Shown here: positions 1 through 5,963 of the stretch, one piece after another
Layout of the letters: every line of letters starts with the position of its first letter
Numbering within the stretch: position 1 is the stretch's first letter
NCBI GenBank assembly: GCA_003641425.1
Contig: QNAH01000147.1
Coordinates: forward strand, 1 to 6,936
DNA: 6,936 bases
Direction of reading: 5' to 3'
From: Candidatus Zixiibacteriota bacterium
Lineage (GTDB): Bacteria; Zixibacteria; MSB-5A5; GN15; PGXB01
Translations under genes and position numbers: made by a program
Notes under the pieces: generated by a model
The model's input: the letters and a program-made list of their open reading frames with translations, nothing else
The model's database searches: none
Told to the model about the DNA's origin: nothing

Positions 1-265
1 CATCCGCATCAACTCCTAATCCGCCTTCTTCTTTGGGCTTGCAAATATCTGATTTAAAAGCATCCACAATACTGTTTACAAAGGTCAGATAATATATTTG
101 CTTCGGATCTATCCCCAGTTCAATTAGTTTTTCAATTTTCCTAAGCAGGCTGTAAGTTTTGCCTGTTCCAGGACCAGCGGACACAACCAACAAACCATGA
201 CCATGTTCGACAATAGCTTTAAATCGATTAATTGGTTCATATTTATCATTTAGTGATATAGCCAT
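1..265 (-). CDS. UvrD-like superfamily I helicase/ATPase, N-terminal fragment (gene runs off the left edge)
   Basis: Only the first 88 residues are inside the window, read on the minus strand from the ATG at 265-263. The fragment opens MAISLNDKYEPINRF and has a textbook P-loop, SAGPGTGKT, at residues 29-37. A YLTFVNSIVDAF stretch at about 59-70 follows, placed where UvrD/PcrA-type helicases carry motif Ia. This order is typical of UvrD-like DNA helicases, which use ATP to unwind DNA in repair or, in some lineages, in phage defence. An AGAGG ribosome site lies about nine bases before the chosen ATG. An in-frame ATG at 292-290 would add nine residues but has a poorer ribosome site. The gene is AT-rich (about 39% GC) compared with the metabolic operon facing away from it, which hints at a different history. 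Helicase motifs III-VI are outside the window, so the subfamily and intactness cannot be judged. Confidence 0.8.
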   Translation of the reverse strand, partial: MAISLNDKYEPINRFKAIVEHGHGLLVVSAGPGTGKTYSLLRKIEKLIELGIDPKQIYYLTFVNSIVDAFKSDICKPKEEGGLGVDAD

Positions 266-446
266 TAATTTTATCCTCTGCGTTAAAGACATCCACGATT
301 CGCCAGTATAGGACTCCAAGTCTGCTATGGGAATTGCGAAAACTTTACAAATTACTTATCTTTTATTTAATAAAACCAACAGCCTGCATTTTACTCCATT
401 TTATTAAAATAATCAAATACATAATTGTCGTTATCTCCTATTATGA

Positions 447-491
447 ATCGGAACCTGCGGTTCGTCTTCGGCGGTCCTTCGGGATTCCGAT
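447..491. repeat. Hairpin-prone GC-rich patch, possible dispersed palindromic repeat
   Basis: The outer arms ATCGGAA (447-453) and TTCCGAT (485-491) are perfect complements. Within them GAACC-TGC-GGTTC (451-463) can form its own small hairpin, and CTTCGG/CCTTCGG repeat in the centre. The GC-rich, palindromic character stands out from the AT-rich spacer around it, which is how short dispersed extragenic repeats usually look. Only one copy is in the window, so dispersal is an inference. There is no T-run after it, so it is not an obvious terminator. Confidence 0.4.
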
Positions 492-532
492 CTACCCCTA
501 AAATACAGGTATAATTTCACCTCACAATCCGA

Positions 533-562
533 TTGACTTTTTGGGGGAGACTCTTATATAAT
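533..562 (+). promoter_or_regulatory. Sigma70-type promoter of the homoaconitase-like/PrpD operon
   Basis: A -35 box TTGACT (533-538) and a perfect -10 box TATAAT (557-562) are separated by 18 bases. Transcription would start near 569, leaving a leader of about 40 bases before the ATG at 610. This is the best sigma70 match in the intergenic region and is correctly oriented. No operator palindrome was seen over it, so regulation is unknown. Confidence 0.7.
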
Positions 563-609
563 AACAACGTTTTTTTGAGAATAAAATCTTCTTATAAACA
601 GGTGAAAAT

Positions 610-2586
610 ATGGCAGGACAAAATTTAGTCGAAAAAATAGCGCAAAAACATGCGGTCGGGCTGGATGCGGAACATGTCGTTCACAGCGGCGATTATCTCT
701 CGATCAAGCCCGCTCATGTCATGACCCACGACAACACCGGTGCAGTGATACCGAAATTCAAAGGAATCGGGGCGACCAAAATCGCCGACCCGCGACAGGT
801 AGTCAACACGCTCGATCATGATATTCAGAACAAGTCCGAGGAAAACCTGGCCAAGTATGCCAAAATCGAGGCTTTCGCAAAGGAGATGGGTGTCGATTTC
901 TATCCCGCCGGGCGCGGTATCGGACATCAGGTGATGTGCGAGGAAGGTTATGCCTGGCCGGGGACAATGGTGGTGGCCTCGGACAGCCACTCCAACATGT
1001 ACGGCGGGCTGGGCTGTCTGGGAACGCCGGTGGTGCGCACCGATGCCGCCGCGATCTGGGCGACCGGGCGGACTTGGTGGCAGGTGCCGCCGGTGGCCAA
1101 AGTGGAACTCAAAGGCAAATTGCGTCCCGGCGTGACCGGCAAGGATGTCATAATTACGCTGTGCGGTTTTTTCAACAATGACGAAGTGCTCAATCATGCG
1201 GTCGAATTCGGCGGCGACGGAATCAAGACGCTATCGGTCGATCAGCGGCTGACTATTGCCAATATGACCACCGAATGGGGCGCGCTTGCGGGCGTTTTCC
1301 CGATCGACGATATAACGATCGACTGGCTCAAAAGGCGGGCCGAGGCGATTGTCAAACGCGGCCCGGCGAAGGTGCCGTCAGATGCCGATGGCGGCGAGTT
1401 CCATCCGAGGATGAACCCGAAACGGATCGGCGAACTTTCGGCCAACAGACCATCGGCGGATAAAGATGCCGTCTATGCCAAAGAAATAACACTCGACCTG
1501 GCTACGGTAAAGCCGCATGTGTCGGGACCGAATACGGTCAAAGTGATGACTTCGGTCGCCGAGATGGCAAAAAAGAATGTCAAAATACACAAGGCGTACC
1601 TGGTCTCGTGTGTCAACAGCCGGGTCGAGGATATCGCCGAGGCGGCCGCGGTGGTGAAGGGCAAAAAGATCGCCGAGGGAGTCGAGTTCTATGTCGGGGC
1701 GGCCTCGAATGAAGTTCAGGCCGAGGCCGAGAAACGCGGTGACTGGCAGGCGTTGATGGAGGCCGGTGCGATTGAGCTTCCGCCCGGATGCGGGCCGTGT
1801 ATCGGTCTCGGGATGGGGACACTCAAAGACAATGAAGTTGGTATCTCGGCCACCAACCGGAATTTCAAGGGCCGCATGGGATCGCGGTCGGCCGAGGCGT
1901 ACCTGGCATCGCCCGCAGTAGTCGCGGCTTCGGCAATTGCCGGGAAAATCGCCGGTCCGAATGGATTCGATCAGGCCCCGCCGCAGGGCGAGATTCGTAT
2001 TCTCCAGAAAAAGAAAACGTCGTCGGGTCCCGTCGGCATTATCGAGGGGTTTCCGTCGAGTATCGAGGGCGAGCTTATTTTCTGCCACCAGGATAATCTA
2101 AACACCGATGGTATTTATCCCGGTAAGTACACCTACATCGACGATTTTACCGCCGAACAGCAGGCGGGGGTGGCGATGGAAAATTATGATCCGGAATTTC
2201 AGAAGATTGCCAGAGAAGGAGATATACTGGTCGGCGGGTTCAATTTCGGAAGCGGTTCCTCGCGCGAGCAGGCGGCGACGGCCCTGAAACATCGCGGTAT
2301 TAAGGTCGTCCTGGCCGGGTCGTTCTCGGAAACATACAAACGCAATGCGCTTAACAACGGTTTTCTGGTGATCGAGGCTCCCGATCTGGTGCGCGATCTG
2401 AAAGAAAAATTCGGTGACGAGAAATTAACGGTGCGGACCGGTATCAACGCCAGTATCGATTTCAAAATGTCAACTCTCGACGCGGGCGGGAAAACGTATT
2501 CGATCAGCCCGGTCGGCGCGGCGGCGCAGGAGTTGATCGTAATCGGCGGACTGGAAAACTGGGTGAGGGATAAACTGAAGGGCTGA
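610..2586 (+). CDS. Homoaconitase-like hydratase (fungal Lys4-type, aconitase superfamily)
   Basis: A 658-residue single-chain [4Fe-4S] hydro-lyase. The cluster cysteines are visible: C334 in SCVNSR and C394/C397 in GCGPCIG. Other family signatures are DSHSNMYGGLG (about 125-135), ATGRTWWQVPPVAKV (151-165), NMTTEWGALAG (218-228) and, in the C-terminal swivel domain, FNFGSGSSREQAA (544-556) carrying the catalytic Ser/Arg loop. The WWQVPP, LNHAVEF, NMTTEWGAL and GRGIGHQ stretches match, from memory, yeast mitochondrial homoaconitase Lys4 much better than classical mitochondrial aconitase, AcnA/AcnB or the two-subunit LeuCD/HacAB enzymes. Lys4 hydrates cis-homoaconitate to homoisocitrate in lysine synthesis. 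The AGGTGA ribosome site at 600-605 supports the ATG start. It is co-directional with an MmgE/PrpD dehydratase, so it may hydrate the aconitate-type product of that enzyme. The physiological substrate (homoaconitate, 2-methyl-cis-aconitate or cis-aconitate) cannot be read from sequence. The family call is firm; the subfamily is likely. Confidence 0.9.
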   Translation: MAGQNLVEKIAQKHAVGLDAEHVVHSGDYLSIKPAHVMTHDNTGAVIPKFKGIGATKIADPRQVVNTLDHDIQNKSEENLAKYAKIEAFAKEMGVDFYPAGRGIGHQVMCEEGYAWPGTMVVASDSHSNMYGGLGCLGTPVVRTDAAAIWATGRTWWQVPPVAKVELKGKLRPGVTGKDVIITLCGFFNNDEVLNHAVEFGGDGIKTLSVDQRLTIANMTTEWGALAGVFPIDDITIDWLKRRAEAIVKRGPAKVPSDADGGEFHPRMNPKRIGELSANRPSADKDAVYAKEITLDLATVKPHVSGPNTVKVMTSVAEMAKKNVKIHKAYLVSCVNSRVEDIAEAAAVVKGKKIAEGVEFYVGAASNEVQAEAEKRGDWQALMEAGAIELPPGCGPCIGLGMGTLKDNEVGISATNRNFKGRMGSRSAEAYLASPAVVAASAIAGKIAGPNGFDQAPPQGEIRILQKKKTSSGPVGIIEGFPSSIEGELIFCHQDNLNTDGIYPGKYTYIDDFTAEQQAGVAMENYDPEFQKIAREGDILVGGFNFGSGSSREQAATALKHRGIKVVLAGSFSETYKRNALNNGFLVIEAPDLVRDLKEKFGDEKLTVRTGINASIDFKMSTLDAGGKTYSISPVGAAAQELIVIGGLENWVRDKLKG

Positions 2587-2676
2587 TATGGCCTTGGCTC
2601 GACATGCAAAGTTGACGAAGAGATTCCCGGAAATAGGAAAAAAAAGAAAAAAATATAAACAGCGGAGAGACTTAGA

Positions 2677-4044
2677 ATGGACAAATCGATTTCAAGACGG
2701 ATCGCCGAATTTGCGGTCGACCTGCAGTACAATGATCTCCCGGAAAATGTGGTGCATGAGGTCAAACGGTATCTGTACGATTCGATCGGATGTTCCTACG
2801 GCGGCTATCATACCAAAGATGTCAAGATCCTTCGGGATATTTATGTCGAGATGGGCGGCAAAGCGCAGGCGACCGTGCTCGGTTACGATGTCCGTCTTCC
2901 GGCGGTCAATGTAACGCTGATCAACTCGCTCATGATCCGCGCACTCGATTTCAACGATATTTACTGGAAAGAGGATCCCTCGCATCCCTCGGATCTTATC
3001 CCGGCGGCGCTGGCGGTGGGCGAGATGGTCGGGGCCTCGATGAAGGACGCCATCGTCGCCATCGTGCTGGCCTACGAGTTCGAGCAGAGGCTGTGCGAAT
3101 TCGCGGTGCCGGGTGTACGCGAACGCAAATGGCACCATGCAACATTAACGCAGTTTGTTTCCCCGATCGTAGCAGGGAAACTTCTGGGGCTGGATGTCGA
3201 TCAGATGGTGCATGCGATCGGGATTAACGGTTCGCATAATCATACTATCGGATGTCCGACCGCGGGACAGCTAACGATGATGAAGAATACGGTCGATCCG
3301 ATGGCGGTGCAGAGCGGAGTTTTCGCGGCCCTGATGGCACAACGGGGATACACCGGGACCGAGAAAGTGTTCGAGGGCAAGGAAGGGCTGATGGATGTGT
3401 TCGGGCCGGACTGGGATCTCGACAAGCTGGTCGGCGGGCTGGGCAAGACGTACAAAATTCTCGAATGCGGTATGAAAGCGTTCCCGACCGAAGCGCTGAC
3501 GCATACGCATCTCTCGGCGACTCTGAACGTGGTCAAGGGCAATAATATCAGTTATGACCAGATCGAGGAAGTGACCATCACGACCATCGCGCGGGCGTGC
3601 GATATTCTGTTCGACCCGCATAAGTACCGCCCGGAATCGCGCGAGACGGCAGATCATTCCCTGCCGTACTGTGTCGCCTGCGTACTGGTCGATCATGCCA
3701 TCTCAACCCAGTCGTTCTCCGACGAGAAGCTGAAAGATAAGCGTATCTGGGAAGTGATCGACAAAATCAAGGGTGAGGCCTCGGAAGAGTTCGAGAAGAT
3801 GTTCCCGGCCAAACAGCCGTCGAAAGTGGTGGTGAAGACCAAAGACGGCAAGGAATACTCGGAGTATCTCGAATATCCAAAGGGCGACCCGCGCGAGCCG
3901 ATGACGATGGAGGATCTCGAGTCGAAGTTCAACGGACTGTCGGCGGAGCTTTTGTCGCCGGAGCGCCAGAAAGAAATAAAAGAGATGGTCTTCGCCTGCG
4001 AAGACATGAAAACCACCGATTTCATGGGCCATCTGGTGGTGTAG
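2677..4044 (+). CDS. MmgE/PrpD-family dehydratase (2-methylcitrate dehydratase / cis-aconitate decarboxylase family)
   Basis: A 455-residue protein of normal family length, with the expected N-terminal MmgE/PrpD helical domain and C-terminal lid domain. Residues matching the active site known from cis-aconitate decarboxylase and PrpD are present: D91/D94 in ALDFND, H103 in SHPSD, K203 in MMKNTVDPMA, K267 in MKAFPTEA, the THTH histidines (H276, H278), and Y317 in HKYRPESRETADHSLPY. Family members either dehydrate 2-methylcitrate to 2-methyl-cis-aconitate or decarboxylate cis-aconitate, without an iron-sulfur cluster. GGAGAG at 2664-2669, seven bases before the ATG, supports the start. It follows the homoaconitase-like gene after 90 bases with no terminator, so co-transcription is likely. 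The pairing favours dehydratase activity feeding the neighbour. No prpC or prpB is in the window, so the propionate pathway is not proven. The 2587-2676 spacer holds an A-rich run (about 2631-2658) and no gene. Confidence 0.9.
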   Translation: MDKSISRRIAEFAVDLQYNDLPENVVHEVKRYLYDSIGCSYGGYHTKDVKILRDIYVEMGGKAQATVLGYDVRLPAVNVTLINSLMIRALDFNDIYWKEDPSHPSDLIPAALAVGEMVGASMKDAIVAIVLAYEFEQRLCEFAVPGVRERKWHHATLTQFVSPIVAGKLLGLDVDQMVHAIGINGSHNHTIGCPTAGQLTMMKNTVDPMAVQSGVFAALMAQRGYTGTEKVFEGKEGLMDVFGPDWDLDKLVGGLGKTYKILECGMKAFPTEALTHTHLSATLNVVKGNNISYDQIEEVTITTIARACDILFDPHKYRPESRETADHSLPYCVACVLVDHAISTQSFSDEKLKDKRIWEVIDKIKGEASEEFEKMFPAKQPSKVVVKTKDGKEYSEYLEYPKGDPREPMTMEDLESKFNGLSAELLSPERQKEIKEMVFACEDMKTTDFMGHLVV

Positions 4045-4061
4045 ACCGGCAAGTTTTTTTT

Positions 4062-4091
4062 GTGGTGTCAGGTGCGGCGACCCGACACCAC
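4062..4091. terminator. Stem-loop after the PrpD-family gene, possible transcription terminator
   Basis: GTGGTGTC (4062-4069) and GACACCAC (4084-4091) pair perfectly. Inside them GGT/ACC adds three pairs after one mismatch, leaving a GCGGCG loop. It begins 17 bases after the stop codon. The long T-run lies on the 5' side and only TTT follows the stem, so it is not a canonical plus-strand intrinsic terminator. It may still slow or end transcription, or protect the mRNA 3' end. Confidence 0.45.
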
Positions 4092-4120
4092 TTTGGGGGT
4101 ACAACATTAATGTATCAAAA

Positions 4121-4268
4121 CGTCATAGCGAAGAGCCAAAAAGCCGCTGTTGCGGCCGACGTGGCAATCTCATTGCTTTTGTCACTCGGTTAGCCTTTTG
4201 CCTGAAAAGCCGCGTGATTGCCACGCTTCGATCTGCGCCCCCGGCGCATCTCTCCGCTCGCGACGACG
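4121..4268. repeat. 148-base compound palindromic element (REP/MITE-like)
   Basis: The two ends are imperfect inverted repeats: 4121-4135 (CGTCATAGCGAAGAG) against the complement of 4250-4268, which begins CGTCGTCGCGAGCGGAG. An inner pair, CGTGGCAATC (4160-4169) and GATTGCCACG (4216-4225), is perfect over 10 bases. Each arm also has its own hairpin: GCCGC-TGTT-GCGGC (4143-4156) on the left and TGCGCC-CCC-GGCGCA (4234-4248) on the right. At the centre CTTTT/AAAAG flanks a five-base loop. The CGTCAT...GCGA and GGCAATCTC words resemble a class of dispersed intergenic repeats seen across many bacterial genomes. It codes for no transposase, so if mobile it would have to be moved by an enzyme encoded elsewhere. 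Confidence 0.6.
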
Positions 4269-4316
4269 AATAAGCTACCTTACCTAAATAATCCCCCAAG
4301 ATTATTTTTCTCCAAC

Positions 4317-4336
4317 TTGTTGCAAAATTGCAACGT
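4317..4336. promoter_or_regulatory. Operator copy 1: 20-base palindrome upstream of the sigma54 regulator
   Basis: TTGTTGCAA, two A, TTGCAACGT: the core arms GTTGCAA and TTGCAAC are perfect complements over seven bases. The same palindrome recurs twice just downstream of the regulator gene (5788-5805 and 5818-5839). Its position over the -35 and spacer of the regulator's likely promoter suggests that the regulator represses its own gene (inference). Confidence 0.7.
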
Positions 4337-4345
4337 ATGTAGTAT
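4317..4345 (+). promoter_or_regulatory. Sigma70-like promoter of the regulator gene, overlapped by operator copy 1
   Basis: TTGTTG (4317-4322) and TAGTAT (4340-4345) are separated by 17 bases, each with modest agreement to consensus. Transcription would begin near 4352, about 30 bases before the chosen ATG. No GG-N10-GC sigma54 signature was found here. The operator palindrome fills the -35 box and most of the spacer, so protein bound there should block RNA polymerase. Confidence 0.5.
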
Positions 4346-4380
4346 ATTTGAAATAGTTGACCGGATTGATACATTATTGA

Positions 4381-5787
4381 ATGAGCCGAAAAATGAACGA
4401 TGAAATGAAAAAAGACGATTTGAATAAAAGCCGGACCGCAAGAGAAATGTCGGCTCAAAATGGAATGACTAAAGACGAAACCACCAATGTCATTCTCGAT
4501 TCTATTGCCGACGGCGTTTTTACAATTGATAATGAATGGAAAATAACTTCGTTCAACAGGGCGGCCGAGGAGATAACCGGGGTCAGCCGCGAGGAGGCTA
4601 TCGGCCAGCAATGCTGTGATATTTTCAAAGCCTCGATCTGTGAAAAAGGATGTGCCCTTCGAGAAACATTCCGCACCGGCGGCCAGGTTGTCAACCGCCC
4701 GGTTTTTATTATCGATGCCGACGGCAGTCGTATTCCCATATCCATCTCGACCGCGCTTCTTCGCGATAAAGAAGGCCACATAATCGGCGGGGTGGAAACC
4801 TTCCGCGACCTGAGCACGCTGGAGGAACTTCAGCGCGAACTGAAGAAAAAATACTCATTCCATGATATAATCAGCAAAAACGCCCGGATGCTTGAAATAT
4901 TCGAAATTCTCCCGACTATCGCCGACAGCGACAGCACCATCCTTATCGAAGGGGAAAGCGGTACCGGCAAAGAACTGATCGCCCGGGCGGTGCATAACCT
5001 GTCACCCCGAAAAAACAAACCGTTTGTGGCGGTCAACTGCGGCGCTCTGCCGGATACGCTTCTGGAGTCGGAGCTTTTCGGCTATAAGGCAGGGGCATTC
5101 ACCGACGCCCGCAAAGACAAACCGGGTCGGTTTGCGCTGGCCGAGGGCGGGACGATATTTCTCGATGAGATCGGCGATATCTCCCCGGCGCTTCAGGTGC
5201 GGCTGCTTCGTGTCCTGCAGGAACGGATGTACGAACCGCTTGGAGGAACCAAGCCGGTTAAAGCCGATGTCCGGATTATTACCGCCACCAATAAAAAGCT
5301 CGAGAAGCTGGTCAAGGCGGGGAATTTCCGCGATGACCTGTACTACCGAATCAATGTGATCCGGGTCGATCTTCCGCCGCTTCGCATGCGGCGCGAGGAT
5401 ATCCCACTTCTGGTCGATCATTTTATCAATCATTTCAATAAGCTGAGAAGCAAGCTTATCTCCGATGTTTCACCGGAGGTGCTTGCGATTTTGATGCATC
5501 ATGATTTCGCCGGCAATATCCGCGAGCTGGAAAATATTATCGAACATGCCTTCGTTGTCAGTCGCTCGGGGGTGATCGAGGTCGATGATCTCCCGGACAA
5601 TCTTCGCCCGCATGAGCAGACAGCCGTTTCCAACACCAAATCGCTCAATGATCTCGAGGCCCGCTATATCACCGAGGCGCTTCGCAAAAACGACTGGAGC
5701 CGCCGGAAAACAGCCGAACAGCTCGGGATGCACAAAACGACACTTTGGCGCAAAATCAAAAAACTCGGTATCGAAATTAAAAAATAA
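4381..5787 (+). CDS. PAS-AAA+-Fis sigma54-dependent transcriptional activator
   Basis: A 468-residue NtrC-family enhancer-binding protein that remodels sigma54 RNA polymerase using ATP. Residues about 35-146 form a PAS sensor domain with cysteines at 78, 79, 87 and 91 (C-x7-C-x3-C), followed by a short charged linker. The AAA+ domain (about 161-390) has Walker A GESGTGKE (191-198), a sigma54-contact loop GAFTDA (238-243) in place of the usual GAFTGA, Walker B GGTIFLDE (256-263), and an FRDDLYYRINV arginine-finger region (316-326). A Fis-type helix-turn-helix (about 442-464, RKTAEQLGMHKTTLWRKIKKLGI) ends the protein. There is no receiver domain, so a ligand or redox signal rather than a histidine kinase is likely. 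No clear ribosome site precedes 4381; ATGs at 4393, 4402 or 4447 are possible starts, all before the PAS domain. Operator palindromes on both sides and a sigma54 promoter downstream make the cofactor-family genes its natural target. The layout resembles the ORP regulator of Desulfovibrio. Confidence 0.95.
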   Translation: MSRKMNDEMKKDDLNKSRTAREMSAQNGMTKDETTNVILDSIADGVFTIDNEWKITSFNRAAEEITGVSREEAIGQQCCDIFKASICEKGCALRETFRTGGQVVNRPVFIIDADGSRIPISISTALLRDKEGHIIGGVETFRDLSTLEELQRELKKKYSFHDIISKNARMLEIFEILPTIADSDSTILIEGESGTGKELIARAVHNLSPRKNKPFVAVNCGALPDTLLESELFGYKAGAFTDARKDKPGRFALAEGGTIFLDEIGDISPALQVRLLRVLQERMYEPLGGTKPVKADVRIITATNKKLEKLVKAGNFRDDLYYRINVIRVDLPPLRMRREDIPLLVDHFINHFNKLRSKLISDVSPEVLAILMHHDFAGNIRELENIIEHAFVVSRSGVIEVDDLPDNLRPHEQTAVSNTKSLNDLEARYITEALRKNDWSRRKTAEQLGMHKTTLWRKIKKLGIEIKK

Positions 5788-5805
5788 TGTTGCATTATTG
5801 CAATT
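5788..5805. promoter_or_regulatory. Operator copy 2 (half-degenerate), distal enhancer site
   Basis: TGTTGCAT, TA, TTGCAATT: the left half is identical to copy 3, while the right half keeps the TGCAA core only. It begins immediately after the regulator's stop codon. Its centre is 32 bp from the centre of copy 3, about three helical turns, so both sites face the same side of DNA, as expected for cooperating activator dimers. Confidence 0.6.
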
Positions 5806-5817
5806 ACATTATTTTAT

Positions 5818-5839
5818 ATTGTTGCATAAATGCAACAAT
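5818..5839. promoter_or_regulatory. Operator copy 3: perfect palindrome, proximal enhancer site
   Basis: The 10-base arms ATTGTTGCAT and ATGCAACAAT are perfect complements around a two-base AA centre. This is the best copy of the motif. Its centre is about 133 bp upstream of the start predicted from the sigma54 promoter at 5936-5951, within the usual range for an enhancer of a sigma54 activator. The same sequence could fold as a nine-pair, GC-poor stem followed by TTTT. A weak terminator role for the regulator transcript is therefore possible as well. Confidence 0.75.
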
Positions 5840-5935
5840 TTTGGATTCTCCCCATAGGTTTAACGCTCTTTAGTATCATAATAAGTCATTGTTGAATAAT
5901 AACTTATAAAAATATCTTAATCGGCTGTCCGTGAT

Positions 5936-5951
5936 TGGCATATTCCATGCT
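5936..5951 (+). promoter_or_regulatory. Sigma54 (-24/-12) promoter of the cofactor-family operon
   Basis: TGGCA-TATTCCA-TGCT: GG at 5937-5938 and GC at 5949-5950 are exactly ten bases apart, and the flanking bases agree with the TGGCAC...TTGCW consensus. It is the only GG-N10-GC match I found between the regulator and the first cofactor-family gene. Counting 12 bases on from the -12 C puts +1 near 5962, only two bases before the ATG at 5964. Confidence 0.65.
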
Positions 5952-5963
5952 CTATATAGCGGC

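Larger units (their letters stand above)
266..609. other. Divergent intergenic region, 344 bases, no gene seen
   Basis: I see no credible coding sequence here. Bases 300-440 are very AT-rich and contain a 10-base inverted repeat, TTTAATAAAA (366-375) and TTTTATTAAA (399-408). It is made only of A and T, so chance is a fair explanation. Bases 445-492 form a GC-rich hairpin-prone patch and 533-562 is a sigma70-type promoter for the rightward operon; both are listed separately. On the minus strand, TATACT about 45 bases before the helicase start resembles a -10 box, but I found no matching -35, so no helicase promoter is called. Confidence 0.7.
4045..4380. other. Intergenic region, 336 bases, separating the metabolic operon from the sigma54 regulator block
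   Basis: There is no credible gene on either strand. The region contains, in order, an eight-T run (about 4054-4061), a hairpin (4062-4091), a long palindromic repeat element (4121-4268), and an operator overlapping a sigma70-like promoter (4317-4345) for the downstream regulator; these are listed separately. Bases 4269-4316 are AT-rich and show nothing else. Confidence 0.7.

Noticed and set aside
366..408. 10-base inverted repeat TTTAATAAAA/TTTTATTAAA
   Set aside because: The arms contain only A and T in a very AT-rich stretch with a 23-base loop, so chance is likely.
1378..2088. Minus-strand frame of 236 codons
   Set aside because: It is the antisense of the homoaconitase-like gene. Its composition is explained by the codon pattern of the real gene and no motif is present.
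2588..2914. Plus-strand frame of 108 codons starting just after the homoaconitase-like stop codon
   Set aside because: It lies mostly inside the PrpD-family gene in another frame, has no ribosome site and shows no family features.
4123..4779. Minus-strand frame of 218 codons covering the palindromic element and the start of the regulator
   Set aside because: It runs through a repeat, a promoter and the PAS-domain coding region, with no recognisable domain.
5818..5839. Intrinsic terminator for the regulator gene
   Set aside because: The stem is GC-poor and the same palindrome occurs upstream of the gene, so an operator is the better reading; a double role is not excluded.
5931..5963. GTG start extending the first cofactor-family protein by 11 residues
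   Set aside because: The extension coincides with the sigma54 promoter and precedes the conserved beginning of the fold.
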